This document shows positions 27,538 to 35,495 of a DNA stretch of 64,000 nt, one piece after another. The stretch's first letter is position 1, and the number at the start of each line of letters is the position of its first letter. Origin of the DNA: UBA7803 sp963822255 (lineage in GTDB: Bacteria; Pseudomonadota; Gammaproteobacteria; Pseudomonadales; Azotimanducaceae). The stretch is from assembly GCA_963822255.1 (NCBI GenBank), contig CAWGGV010000008.1, positions 1,116,001 through 1,180,000 on the forward strand. Direction: 5' to 3'. The notes beneath the pieces were generated by a model that saw only the letters and a list, made by a program, of their open reading frames with translations, made no database searches and had not been told where the DNA came from. Made by a program: the position numbers and the translations under genes.

Positions 27538-29097
27538 TCAGTCGGCGTGCTCGATCCTCGGCGGCACGGCGCCCGGCAACTGCGGCCGCCGCATGAGCCA
27601 CACCAGCAGCGCTCCGGGCAGCGAGATGTAGAAGAGGAACAGAAAGTCGTTGGAATAGGCGATCTGCAGCGCCGCCTGATTGATCACGCCGTTCAGCGCG
27701 GACAGACCGAATGGCAGATTCGGGTTCCACATCATCGCCTGCGCGTTCACCCCGAGAGCCCGATTGAACGGATCCACGTGCTCGGCCACCTGAGCGTGCA
27801 CGATCTGGGTGCTGGAAGTGAGCACGACCGTGGTCAGCGAGATGCTGATGGCGGCGCCGATGTTCCGCAGCAGGTTCATGATGGCGGACGCATCCGTGCG
27901 CAGCTCCGGCGGGATCGTCGCAAATGCCACCAGGTTCATCGGTATGAAGATGAAGCCGAGGCCGAACCCCTGGATGAAGCCGATCCAACCGATGGTCGAG
28001 GCGGACACGCTGGGGCTCCAGCCGGACATGTGGTAGGTGGTAAGCAGCAGCAGCGCCGAGCCGAAGGTGATGACCTTGCGCGGGTCGAAGCGCATGGCAA
28101 CCCGGCCCACCATGGACATCGACAGCATGGTGCCGACGCCGCGGGGGACCATCAGCAGACCAGCGTCGGTGACGGAATAGCCCCCCAACGTCTGCAGATA
28201 AGGCGCGAGCAGCGCAGAGCTCGACACCAGCAGACCGCCGGTCATGAACATCAGCAGGGTCGCCGAGACGAAGTTGCGATCCTTGAAGATCTCGAGGCGG
28301 ATGAACGGCCGCTTGGCCGTGGCCATGTGCACCGTGAACAGGTACAAGCCGAGCACCGCCAGCAGGCACTCGACAACGATCTCCGTCGAGCTGAACCAGT
28401 CCTTGTTGCTGCCCCGGTCGAGCATGAGCTGCATCGCGCCGAGCCCCACGGCGAGCAGGCCGAAGCCGAACCAGTCGAATACCAGGGAGCGGTCGCGGCT
28501 GGGATTCCTGTAGAAGACCAGCAGCCCGATCACGGACGCAATGCCCACCGGCACATTGATGTAGAACACCCACCGCCAGGTGAAGGCGTCGGTCAGATAC
28601 CCGCCGAGGGTAGGCCCGAGAATCGGACCCAGCATTACCCCCATGCCCCAGATGCCCATGACCGAGCCGCGTTTCTCCGGAGGGAAGCTGTCCATCATGA
28701 TCGTCTGCGAGAGCGGCCCCAGCGCGGCGCCGAAGGCACCCTGCAGGAGGCGGAACACGATCATCTGCTCGAGGCTCTGGGCCATGCCGCAGAGCGCGGA
28801 CGTCACCGTGAAGCCGGCCACGGCGATGACGATGAAACGCCGCTTGCCGAAGCGTGAAGCGATCCATCCCACCGGCGCGGTCATGATCGCCGAGGCGATG
28901 ATGTAAGACGTCAGCACCCACGTGACCTGATCACGCGACGCCGACAGGCTCCCCTGCATGTGCGGCAGGGCCACGTTGGCGATGGTCTGATCCAGCGTCT
29001 GCATGAACATCGCGGCCATGGCACAGCCGGCCGCGACGTTGCGGGCCATCACCGGTTCGTCGACGGAACCCTGCGCCGGGTAGGTGGTGTCGGCCAC
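27538..29097 (-). CDS. emrB: EmrB-like DHA2 family drug efflux permease (14 helices)
   Basis: 519 residues with fourteen predicted membrane helices. DHA2 signatures: LDQTIANVALPHMQG in helix 1, QVTWVLTSYIIASA, GWIASRFGKRR in the loop 2-3, and GPILGPTLGGYLTD in helix 5 (motif C of antiporters), followed by WRWVFYINVPVG. The protein pumps hydrophobic toxic compounds with proton antiport and works with an EmrA adaptor; that gene is seven bases upstream. The operon also contains marR, the likely local repressor. Confidence 0.93.
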   Translation of the reverse strand: MADTTYPAQGSVDEPVMARNVAAGCAMAAMFMQTLDQTIANVALPHMQGSLSASRDQVTWVLTSYIIASAIMTAPVGWIASRFGKRRFIVIAVAGFTVTSALCGMAQSLEQMIVFRLLQGAFGAALGPLSQTIMMDSFPPEKRGSVMGIWGMGVMLGPILGPTLGGYLTDAFTWRWVFYINVPVGIASVIGLLVFYRNPSRDRSLVFDWFGFGLLAVGLGAMQLMLDRGSNKDWFSSTEIVVECLLAVLGLYLFTVHMATAKRPFIRLEIFKDRNFVSATLLMFMTGGLLVSSSALLAPYLQTLGGYSVTDAGLLMVPRGVGTMLSMSMVGRVAMRFDPRKVITFGSALLLLTTYHMSGWSPSVSASTIGWIGFIQGFGLGFIFIPMNLVAFATIPPELRTDASAIMNLLRNIGAAISISLTTVVLTSSTQIVHAQVAEHVDPFNRALGVNAQAMMWNPNLPFGLSALNGVINQAALQIAYSNDFLFLFYISLPGALLVWLMRRPQLPGAVPPRIEHAD

Positions 29098-29104
29098 AGT
29101 AACC

Positions 29105-30304
29105 TCAGAAGCCGAACTCGTGCCACCGGCTGTAGCCGGTATCGATGGAAATGACCGCGCTCATGCCGGAGCTCAGGCGCACGTCACACGAGCTCTTCTC
29201 GAGGGCGATCCGCACCGGGATTCGCTGCACGACCTTGACCCAGTTGCCGGAGATGTTCTCCGACGGCAGTGGCGAGAACGCCGCGCCGCTGGCGGGCGAC
29301 ACCGACTCCACGGAGCCGCGCCAGGTGCAGTCCGGATAGGTGTCGACGGTCACCTCCACCGGCAGGCCGTCATGCACGCGAGCAAGGTCCGTCTCCTTCA
29401 TGTTCGCCTCCACCCAGAAGTCGTGATCGGACACGAGCCCCACCGCGCTGGTGGTGCTGAAGGCCGACATGGCCGAGATGATCAGCGTTCCCGGCTGCAG
29501 CGAGCTCACCTTGGCGACGATGCCGCCGAACGGCGCGCGCACCACCGTGTGATCGAGCTGACGCTGGGCTTCCGCGACGGCCGCCCGCGCCTTCATCACG
29601 TCGGGAAAACTTTCGACCGGCAGGTCGGGATCGCCATCGAGACGGGCCAAGGTGGCGGCAGCGCCCTGCTCCAGCGAATTCAAGGTCGCCAGCGCCGACA
29701 GGTACGTGGCCTGCTGCTGATCCCACTGGGTGCGGGACAGCGAGCCCTGCTGGACCAGGGTGTCGTAGCGGTCGAGTGTGGTTTTCGCCACGTCCACCAG
29801 CGCCTTCTGCGCGCTCACCTGCTGGGTCCCCTGCTGGTAGTCGGCCTTCAGCGACTTCACCGCCAGCTCCGCCTGCAGCAGGCTGGCATTGGCGTTGTTC
29901 AAGGCGATCTGGAAGGGCTCCGGGTCCAGACGGAACAGCACGTCGCCCGCCTCCACCCGCTGCCCTTCCCGCACATGGATCGTCTTCACCATGCCGGAGA
30001 CGTCGGTGGTCACGTTGAGCTGTGCCGACTTGAGGTAGGCGTCGTCGGTGCCCACGTAGCGGCCGCCGTTCATGTACATCAGCGCCGCCGCGGCGAGCAC
30101 AGCCAGAGTGCCGGCCAGCATCAGGCCGTGGCGCAGGAACCGCCAGGAGGCCTTCTGCCGGTTCGGCGCGACGAATGTGGCGTCCGGCGACTCGTGCTGC
30201 TCACCGGGATAGATCGGCGTCGGCCCACCGGGCGCGACGTCGGGAGGAGCACCTGGATCTGGTGCTTGCCGGTTCTCCCGCATGGGATCGGCATGTCCTG
30301 TCAT
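29105..30304 (-). CDS. emrA: EmrA-like HlyD family membrane fusion protein
   Basis: 399 residues. A proline-rich cytoplasmic start, one transmembrane helix at about 58-80, then the biotinyl-lipoyl half (VSGMVKTIHVREGQRVEAGD), a long coiled-coil hairpin at about 135-240, and the second lipoyl half RAPFGGIVAKVSSLQPG. A beta-barrel follows. It links EmrB in the inner membrane to an outer-membrane channel not encoded nearby. Start ATG 30304 has GGGGGAG upstream, and its first bases lie within the 3' end of marR. Confidence 0.93.
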   Translation of the reverse strand: MTGHADPMRENRQAPDPGAPPDVAPGGPTPIYPGEQHESPDATFVAPNRQKASWRFLRHGLMLAGTLAVLAAAALMYMNGGRYVGTDDAYLKSAQLNVTTDVSGMVKTIHVREGQRVEAGDVLFRLDPEPFQIALNNANASLLQAELAVKSLKADYQQGTQQVSAQKALVDVAKTTLDRYDTLVQQGSLSRTQWDQQQATYLSALATLNSLEQGAAATLARLDGDPDLPVESFPDVMKARAAVAEAQRQLDHTVVRAPFGGIVAKVSSLQPGTLIISAMSAFSTTSAVGLVSDHDFWVEANMKETDLARVHDGLPVEVTVDTYPDCTWRGSVESVSPASGAAFSPLPSENISGNWVKVVQRIPVRIALEKSSCDVRLSSGMSAVISIDTGYSRWHEFGF

Positions 30305-30797
30305 GGTCGCAACTCCCCCCCGCCTGCGCCGACGCGGCGTTCGCGTCGGGCGGCTCGGCGGTTTCCGGGACCGCCGTGAGGTTCGCGCGAATGGCGAGCA
30401 GCGCGTCCACCATGGCCTCCCGAGCGCCGGGCCCGATGTTCGCGTCGATGGCGCGGATGAGCTCTTCCCGATAGGCCTTGATCTCCTCCAGGATCGGCTG
30501 CGCGGCGGGCCGGTTGTGCAGGCGCCAGATCCGGCGGTCGTTGGGATCGCGCCGGCGCTCGATCAGCCCGCGCTTTTCGAGCCGGTCGACCAGACGCCCC
30601 ACGGTGATCGGCTCGACCTCACAGATCGCGGCGAGCTCGCTCTGGGAGGCGCCGGGGTTGTGCTCCACCCGCGCGAGAATGTGCCACAGCGCGCGGGTCA
30701 TACCGCGCTCACGGGCGCGCTGGTCGAACTTCGTGCGCATGATGCGGGCGACGTCATAGAGAAGGACCACGGGATCTCGGTCGAGCGATTCGGTCAT
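30201..30797 (-). CDS. MarR family transcriptional repressor of the emrAB operon
   Basis: 198 residues. The winged helix-turn-helix is typical: ALWHILARVEHNPGASQSELA, then VEPITVGRLVDRLEKRGLIERR and RRDPNDRRIWRLH for the wing. Usual length is about 145-165; here the frame continues through an Arg/Ser-rich tail and overlaps emrA by 104 bases. A run of seven G precedes the emrA start; with one more G the gene would end …AGGELRP with TGA overlapping the emrA ATG, the usual coupling. The tail may therefore be an indel artefact. Start 30797 is set by homology. A perfect palindrome lies 87 bases upstream. Confidence 0.88.
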   Translation of the reverse strand: MTESLDRDPVVLLYDVARIMRTKFDQRARERGMTRALWHILARVEHNPGASQSELAAICEVEPITVGRLVDRLEKRGLIERRRDPNDRRIWRLHNRPAAQPILEEIKAYREELIRAIDANIGPGAREAMVDALLAIRANLTAVPETAEPPDANAASAQAGGSCDHDRTCRSHAGEPASTRSRCSSRRRARWADADLSR

Positions 30798-30883
30798 GGA
30801 AACGACTTCCGGGTTACGGCTGACGTGCCCCGCCGGGCAGCGTGGACAGGGGGCCACCGCCCCAACGGGTAAATCCAAAGCTG

Positions 30884-30911
30884 CTATATCATAAGCTGAC
30901 TTATGATATAG
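30884..30911. promoter_or_regulatory. Perfect 28-bp palindrome, probable MarR operator
   Basis: Arms CTATATCATAAG (30884-30895) and CTTATGATATAG (30900-30911) are exact complements around a four-base CTGA spacer. It is the most A+T-rich stretch nearby and lies between marR and the divergently placed end of the response regulator, as expected of an autoregulatory MarR site that would cover the marR-emrAB promoter. Confidence 0.75.
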
Positions 30912-30956
30912 GTCGAGCTTCGAGGACTGAACCGGTCGATCGAGCGAACGGATGCT

Positions 30957-31346
30957 TCACCGCTTGGAGGCAGTGGCGAGATCGACCAACGTCTGGCGGA
31001 AGCCGTCGAGGTCCAACGGCTTCTTGAAGTAGGCTTCGGCTCTGGCCGCGTAGAGTCGCAAAGGCAGGTCCAATGCGCTTACGACGACCGCCGGCGGGTT
31101 GGGCAGGGACGGATCGCTTCTGATCCGGTCGAGCATGGCGAGGCCGTCCAGCCGAGGCATCAGGAAATCCGTAACGATTACCGATGGCGACAGGCCGTTG
31201 TTCAGCCTGTCCAGGCCGTCGGCCCCATTCTGCGCCGTGCAGACTTCCCACCCATCCAGCCTCAGCAGCCGCGCAAGCAGATCCCGGGAATCGTCATTGT
31301 CCTCCACAAGCAGGAGGCATGGACTGTGCTGACAGCGATCGTTCAC
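30957..31346 (-). CDS. Stand-alone response regulator receiver protein
   Basis: 129 residues, one receiver domain and no output domain. LLLVEDNDDSRDLLARLL holds the acidic pocket, VIVTDFLMPRLDG the phospho-accepting Asp near residue 60, VVVSAL the conserved Thr/Ser and YFKKPLDLDGF the Lys. Start GTG 31346 with GAGG nine bases upstream; a longer reading to 31481 adds a low-complexity tail without features. Such single-domain proteins act in phosphorelays or through protein partners. No cognate kinase is adjacent; the PAS kinase is 6.7 kb away. Confidence 0.88.
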   Translation of the reverse strand: MNDRCQHSPCLLLVEDNDDSRDLLARLLRLDGWEVCTAQNGADGLDRLNNGLSPSVIVTDFLMPRLDGLAMLDRIRSDPSLPNPPAVVVSALDLPLRLYAARAEAYFKKPLDLDGFRQTLVDLATASKR

Positions 31347-31492
31347 ACCTCGAACCTCGCGCGACAACGGCCCCCCGGGTACGCAAGGACCATGCCTTGG
31401 CCGGTCAGCCTGCGCGCGGCCGGACGGCCGTGACGTCGAGACCTGCTCGCTCCTCGCCCGCGTACGGCCCAACCCGGACACTCGGAACCTAC

Positions 31493-31640
31493 TCAGCGCG
31501 GCGTCGTGATCGGATCGGCATGCCGATGAACAAGCTTCCAGGCATCGCCCTCCAACCGATAGACGCTGGTGACACGGAGAGCCGCCGGCGACGGAGCGTC
31601 CGCACCCAAAGTGGCCTCAACGCGCTCACCGAAACTCGAG
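31493..31640 (-). pseudogene. SnoaL/DUF4440-like fold, C-terminal remnant
   Basis: The minus-strand frame ending at 31493 reads ALRVTSVYRLEGDAWKLVHRH, a typical last beta-hairpin of SnoaL-like (NTF2 superfamily) proteins. The N-terminal two thirds are absent: beyond about 31640 the plus strand reads as integrase instead. It looks like a gene truncated by insertion or deletion at the island edge. Confidence 0.5.
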
Positions 31641-32080
31641 CCCCAGCTCTGGCTCCGGAAGACGGAGACAGCGACCCGAATCCGCCAGCGCATCGAAGCG
31701 GTGCTCGCGTGGGCGACCGTCAGCGGCCACCGCTCGGGCGACGATCCGGCCCGGTGGGAAGGCAATCTGAAACTGCTTCTGCCGAATCCGTCTCAGCTTC
31801 CGCAAGGGAAGGTGGCCCAACATGCCGCTCTGGACTGGCAGGACGTCGGCGCCTTCATAGCGGCGCTGCGCCAACGGGAGGGTATGACGGCGCGAGCGCT
31901 TGAATTCCCTGATCCTCACCGCCGCCCGCTCGGGCGAGGTCCGCCTCGCGACGTGGGATGAGGTCGACGTGGACCCGAAGCTCTGGGTCGTGCCGATTCC
32001 GAGCAGGGCAGCCCGCCGCTCAGCGCGAACAAACGATACACACGCTCTGCCGCGTCCTCCAGCACTATTTACACGGTAGC
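31640..32080 (+). pseudogene. P4-type tyrosine integrase remnant
   Basis: Conserved integrase pieces lie in more than one plus-strand frame: TETATRIRQRIEAVLAWAT followed by GDDPARWEGNLKLLLP (core-binding domain, about 31655-31780), then LTAARSGEVRLATWDEVDVD with LWVVPIP (start of the catalytic domain with its first Arg region, about 31913-32000). A frameshift separates them near 31900. The distal catalytic His-x-x-Arg and Tyr boxes are missing. It is a non-functional trace of an integrated element. Confidence 0.75.
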
Positions 32081-32534
32081 GCTATTGCGTAAGTTCCCTT
32101 GTTAGACAATTGCGTGCCATCCATTGAACCCCGTCGTCAGGGACCGGCATTGTCTTGGCAGATGGGCACTGGCGATGCTGCCCGTAACGGCAATTCTGGT
32201 GCTGATCACGCCTCTCCTGGCCGACGACGCGCTGGTGCCGATAGCCGCCCTACTCGTCGCAGCAACCTGGGTGAGACGCTCCCGAACCGGCGCACCCCGC
32301 GATCGGATCGGAGTGGCTGACGCCTGAATGATGGAAGGGCGGCATCGGGATTCACCTGATATTTCTTTTGGGGCACGGTCGATGGCAGCGGTGAACAGGG
32401 GGGTCGTGGAAGAATGGCCAGCCCACTGTCAAGCAGTTTCATTGTACAGGGGCGGCTACAAGTATCTTAAGAATTGGCCTAACGGAAGGGCCGCTGCTGC
32501 TCTCATCAGGAGACCATCGCTGTCGAGCTAGACC
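32081..32534. other. Island spacer without a firm gene
   Basis: No confident gene. A plus-strand frame at 32124-32327 (TTG start, 67 residues) contains a plausible membrane stretch, MLPVTAILVLITPLLADDAL and onward, and could be a small membrane protein or a fragment. The part from about 32330 is richer in A and T than the surroundings; TTGTAC at about 32443 with TCTTAA 17 bases on is a possible promoter for the methyltransferase. Confidence 0.3.
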
Positions 32535-33206
32535 ATGTCGATCCCCCCCGGGATGAGGAAGTTGATAATGGAAGGCTTTCTCCGCACGCCCTATTCGCGA
32601 TTCTATCTCAACTACCGCTATATGATGACGCCGGCGCAGCTGATCTTCCTCTGCGAGCGACTGAGAGAAGCCTCCAACGTCGGCAACTACTTCATCGAGA
32701 TCGGTTGCGGGTTTGGGGACACGACAGTGTTCCTCAACAAATTCATGGCCGACATCGGCGTCAAGGCGCGTTACCGGGTGATCGATACCTTTCAAGGCTT
32801 CACGGAGCACGACGTGGCACACGAGGTTCTCGAGCGGGGCACTGATCCGAGGATCTCACGATCTTTCAAGGTGAACGACGTCCGGTGGTTCCGACGCAGG
32901 ATGGAGGCGAATGGCTTGGACGTGGACGCAGTCGCCATGGACGCGACGCTGTATCGCTACGAGGACGACCCGCCCCTGGCATTCTGCCTGCTCGACATCG
33001 ACCTCTATGGCCCGACGCAGATGCTTCTGCCGGCCCTGTATCGACAGCTCCTGCCGGGAGGCATCATCATCGTCGACGACTGCGACTGTGGTCACCGGCT
33101 CTGGAACGGCGCCTACCACGCATACGCCGAGTTCTGCAAGGCCAATGGCCTGCGAAAGGACATCCACTGCAGAAAGCTGGGAGTCATCCACAAACCCTCC
33201 GCCTGA
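32535..33206 (+). CDS. TylF/MycF-like class I SAM-dependent methyltransferase
   Basis: 223 residues. Motif I FIEIGCGFGDTTVFLNKF at about 55-72, YRVIDTFQGFTEHD at about 82-95 as the SAM ribose-binding strand, LAFCLLDIDLYGPT near 150 and GGIIIVDDCDCG near 178 with acidic residues that bind a metal in this family. TylF-like enzymes O-methylate sugars, but related proteins occur in many polysaccharide and island contexts, so the substrate is open. The ribosome site is weak. It sits inside decayed island DNA, which suggests acquisition by transfer. Confidence 0.75.
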   Translation: MSIPPGMRKLIMEGFLRTPYSRFYLNYRYMMTPAQLIFLCERLREASNVGNYFIEIGCGFGDTTVFLNKFMADIGVKARYRVIDTFQGFTEHDVAHEVLERGTDPRISRSFKVNDVRWFRRRMEANGLDVDAVAMDATLYRYEDDPPLAFCLLDIDLYGPTQMLLPALYRQLLPGGIIIVDDCDCGHRLWNGAYHAYAEFCKANGLRKDIHCRKLGVIHKPSA

Positions 33207-33345
33207 AGGGACAAGCGCTGCGCGCTTCCGCGGAGGCGTGTATCGAAGGCACCGTGCTGAACGGCAGGCGCAGACGCCAACGGCCTCAGAAGCCGCCTAC
33301 CTGCTGCAGCGCGTGCTGGCAGGCGGGCTGCGCTGTGGTCCGCCC

Positions 33346-33915
33346 CTAGGTAGGCTTCGAGCGCGGGAGTGGCTTCCCGACCACATCGAGCAGCGGTCCG
33401 GCGAGCAGCGCAAAGCTCATCATGATGTCCGCGGCGCTGAACGCGGAGCCGTCAGATAGGGGCGCTCAGCCACCGCCGCCTCGACCTGAGCGAGCGTGCG
33501 CGCTGCCCGCTGGCGGGCGTCGCCCACCAGCTCGGGATGGGCATCGGCGTCGCTGCGGTAGAGCAGCAGCAAGACGAGATGCCGAGCGGCGGGAACGCGG
33601 TGCCCTCGGCGAAGTGCAGCCACTGCAGATACGCCGCATGCTCCGGCGTCGACCGCCGAGGCACCAGCCCGCCGGGCCCGTAGCGGTCCAGCGAGATTCG
33701 CACAGCGTTACCGAGCCGTCCTCCAAAGTCGGGATCTTGCCGGTGGGGTGTCCTGAATGAAGAAGTCGGACGAGGTCGATTTGAACGCCACCGACGTGAG
33801 CCGGTAAGGCAGCTCGAGCTCCTCGAGCAGCCAGGCAACGCGCAGTGCTCTCGTGCGGCGACCGCGCCGATCAATGGAATGCGGCGCGACAAACAAGGTG
33901 AGAAAGCTTCTCACC
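33346..33915 (-). pseudogene. Glutathione S-transferase pseudogene
   Basis: A GST reads in order on the minus strand but hops frames four times: LTLFVAPHS…RALRVAWLLEELELPY (thioredoxin-like start), KIPTLEDGSVTLCES (the glutathione-binding PxLEDG-S motif), PEHAAYLQWLHFAEGTAFPPL, DARQRAARTLAQVEAAVAERPYL and FSAADIMMSFALLAGPLLDV up to a TAG at 33348-33346. The protein cannot be made as is. Either old decay within the island or several sequencing indels. Confidence 0.75.
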
Positions 33916-33927
33916 CAGATCGTCGCG

Positions 33928-34119
33928 CTACAGCCGCACCTTCTCCGCCAACTCGTCCGAGTCATACTCGAGCAGCAGCGTCATGATCCGGCGGTTGATG
34001 CCTGAGCCTCCGCGCTGCAGCTCGTGCTCGCGCGCCTCCACCTGGTCCCGGGTAGCTGCGGCCTCGAAGGACTCGCAGGGGAATGCTCTGGGCGGCCGAA
34101 TTGGAGTGATCTCAGACAT
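33928..34119 (-). CDS. Small island protein of unknown function
   Basis: 63 residues, not recognised. It starts MSEITPIRPPRAFPCESFEA and ends with a helical acidic segment, INRRIMTLLLEYDSDELAEKV. Its start overlaps the stop of the upstream small gene by eight bases, suggesting translational coupling. The setting next to integrase and att remnants suggests phage or island origin. Confidence 0.4.
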   Translation of the reverse strand: MSEITPIRPPRAFPCESFEAAATRDQVEAREHELQRGGSGINRRIMTLLLEYDSDELAEKVRL

Positions 34120-34409
34120 GGGCGCTCTCCCGCTCCGCCAGGATCTCGTTCAGGACCTGATCGACGCAGACCCGCTCGCCCTCGGTGAGATCGTCGAGCC
34201 ATTCGCGGAGGACGGGCATGTCGGGCTCGGCGAAGATTTCTTGCAGCCGCTCCACCTTGTGGCGGGCGATCTTGGGCGAGGTAACGGCCTGGATGCGGCG
34301 GCGCTCCATCTCCGCGGTGCCGTGGACGGGGCAGTCAGGGTTCTCGAATCTGCTCGCGCGGTGTCACGCGGCAGGTGCACGGAGGCATTTCGGTCGTTTG
34401 GTCGGTCAT
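34112..34409 (-). CDS. Small Cys-containing island protein, frameshifted, unknown function
   Basis: ATG 34409 has a strong AAAGGGAG site and opens MTDQTTEMPPCTCRVTPREQI, stopping at 34335. One base off, the next frame reads ENPDCPVHGTAEMERRR and continues to 34112 as a helical acidic protein (WLDDLTEGERVCVDQVLNEI). Joined at about 34345-34352 with one base removed, they give about 98 residues with a CxC…CPVH pair that could bind a metal. The span of 298 bases fits a one-base insertion. If the break is real, only the 65-residue product from 34309 is made. Confidence 0.4.
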
Positions 34410-34533
34410 TGTCGGTCTCCCTTTGCATTCGCAAATCAGGGACCGATGGCGCCGTTACCCATAGTGTTACCCGGGAGGGTATTTCTGGGCTTCGGATGGA
34501 TGGCTGAGACGCTTCCTAAGCTACTGGAAACAT

Positions 34534-34552
34534 TGGCGGAGAGGCAGGGATT
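34534..34552. repeat. Duplicated tRNA-Ser 3' end, att-like direct repeat
   Basis: The 19 bases TGGCGGAGAGGCAGGGATT here repeat exactly at 34712-34730, where they form the last 19 nucleotides (including CCA) of tRNA-Ser. Tyrosine integrases leave such copies when elements insert at a tRNA 3' end. Together with the integrase remnant at 31640 this marks an island boundary. Confidence 0.75.
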
Positions 34553-34682
34553 GATTCGGGGCGGGGGACCGCCCCTCACCCCTTCGGGGCGCCGCCGCGG
34601 ACGCGGCGACGTCCAAATCCGCCCTGCGGATTTGTCGAACCATAGCGTCCTCATCGGGCCTACCCACTTCACCAGAACAAAG

Positions 34683-34703
34683 AATGGGGCCGGAGGCCCC
34701 ATT
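34683..34703 (-). terminator. Rho-independent terminator of tRNA-Ser
   Basis: Just past the tRNA 3' end on the minus strand, AATGGGGCC and GGCCCCATT form a nine-base stem around TCC, followed by CTTTGTTCT. Position and T-rich tail fit an intrinsic terminator. Confidence 0.75.
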
Positions 34704-34711
34704 ATTTGTTC

Positions 34712-34801
34712 TGGCGGAGAGGCAGGGATTCGAACCCTGGGACCCCTTGCGGGGTCACCTGATTTCGAGTCAGGCCCGTTCGACCGCTCCGGCACCTCTC
34801 C
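34712..34801 (-). tRNA. tRNA-Ser (anticodon CGA)
   Basis: A complete class II tRNA of 90 nucleotides. Acceptor stem GGAGAGG pairs with CCTCTCC before an encoded GCCA end. The anticodon stem CCTGA/TCAGG encloses loop CTCGAAA, giving anticodon CGA (34765-34767). A long variable arm with a CCCCGCAAGGGG hairpin is typical of tRNA-Ser, followed by the T arm with GGTTCGAATCC. It reads UCG codons and served as an integration target (see the duplicated 3' end). Confidence 0.96.
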
Positions 34802-34930
34802 GGTGGGTGAAACTTTTCGGTGGGCAGATCGGGATGCACATTCTCGGGGAACTGAATGTGCATTTCCACCGCGACGGCCGGCCTGTATGCGGGCTGACGG
34901 GATGAGTGCGTCACGGGGGTTCGCCCGCGG

Positions 34931-35473
34931 CTAGCCGGCGGCGGCGTTCAGTACCGCCGCGATCTCACTCGCTTCGGCGTCGCCGAGGTCCGGCTGAAAG
35001 TGCCGGATGCACTCGAGCAGGGCCGCTGCCTCGGACGCGGTCTCGAAATAGTCCTGCGCGCAAGCGAGGTGCACGAAGCCCGACGCGTTGTACATCCCTT
35101 CCTCGTGGAACACGAGAGGGATGCGCCAGGTGCCCCGGGCGATCAGGGTGCGGCAGGACCGGCAGCGGGCACGGCCGCTGCTCGCCTGCTCGACGCCCGC
35201 CACACGGCAGAGCCGGTGGCGCGAGCGAGAGAACTCCGCCACCACGCGCAGCGCCTCCGAGTCCAAAGCGTCGGCACCGGAGGACAGGCTGACGAGGAAC
35301 GGCTCCGGGCGACGGTACGCCGCGCAGCGCGGGTGATACCAGACTGTGGTCTCGCCCTCGCCGTAGGGGCTCGGCAGGCGCTCGCCGAAACGCATCGTGC
35401 CCTTTGCGATGGTGGCGCCGCAGCCGCGGCAGCGGGCGCGCCCGCTGACGGCGGTTTCGATGACGTGGCTCAC
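34931..35473 (-). CDS. Protein with two PARP-type zinc-finger-like modules
   Basis: 180 residues. Two similar modules: SGRARCRGCGATIAKGTMRFG … YHPRCA at about 8-55, and SGRARCRSCRTLIARGTWRIP … FVHLACA at about 95-145. Each has a CxxC pair followed by an HxxC or HxxxC pair, the C-C-H-C pattern of PARP-type fingers that recognise DNA breaks in eukaryotes; bacterial versions are known as domain hits only. A helical tail ends the protein. Start taken as GTG 35473, 22 bases after the DinB stop; the ribosome site is unclear. Probably co-transcribed with dinB-like. Confidence 0.65.
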   Translation of the reverse strand: MSHVIETAVSGRARCRGCGATIAKGTMRFGERLPSPYGEGETTVWYHPRCAAYRRPEPFLVSLSSGADALDSEALRVVAEFSRSRHRLCRVAGVEQASSGRARCRSCRTLIARGTWRIPLVFHEEGMYNASGFVHLACAQDYFETASEAAALLECIRHFQPDLGDAEASEIAAVLNAAAG

Positions 35474-35495
35474 GGCGCTCGAGGTTTGCCGGCAG

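Noticed and set aside
25019..28921. A single 1300-residue minus-strand protein
   Set aside because: The first 486 codons are an out-of-frame shadow of emrB; the CoA-transferase has its own ATG and ribosome site at 27463.
33897..33915. Small palindrome GGTGAGAA-AGC-TTCTCACC at the GST pseudogene start
   Set aside because: Only eight-base arms, no T tract, inside the likely coding start of a pseudogene; no regulatory role can be supported.
34614..34632. Hairpin AAATCCG-CCCTG-CGGATTT near tRNA-Ser as a second terminator
   Set aside because: A seven-base stem without a T run; the stronger hairpin at 34683 already explains termination.
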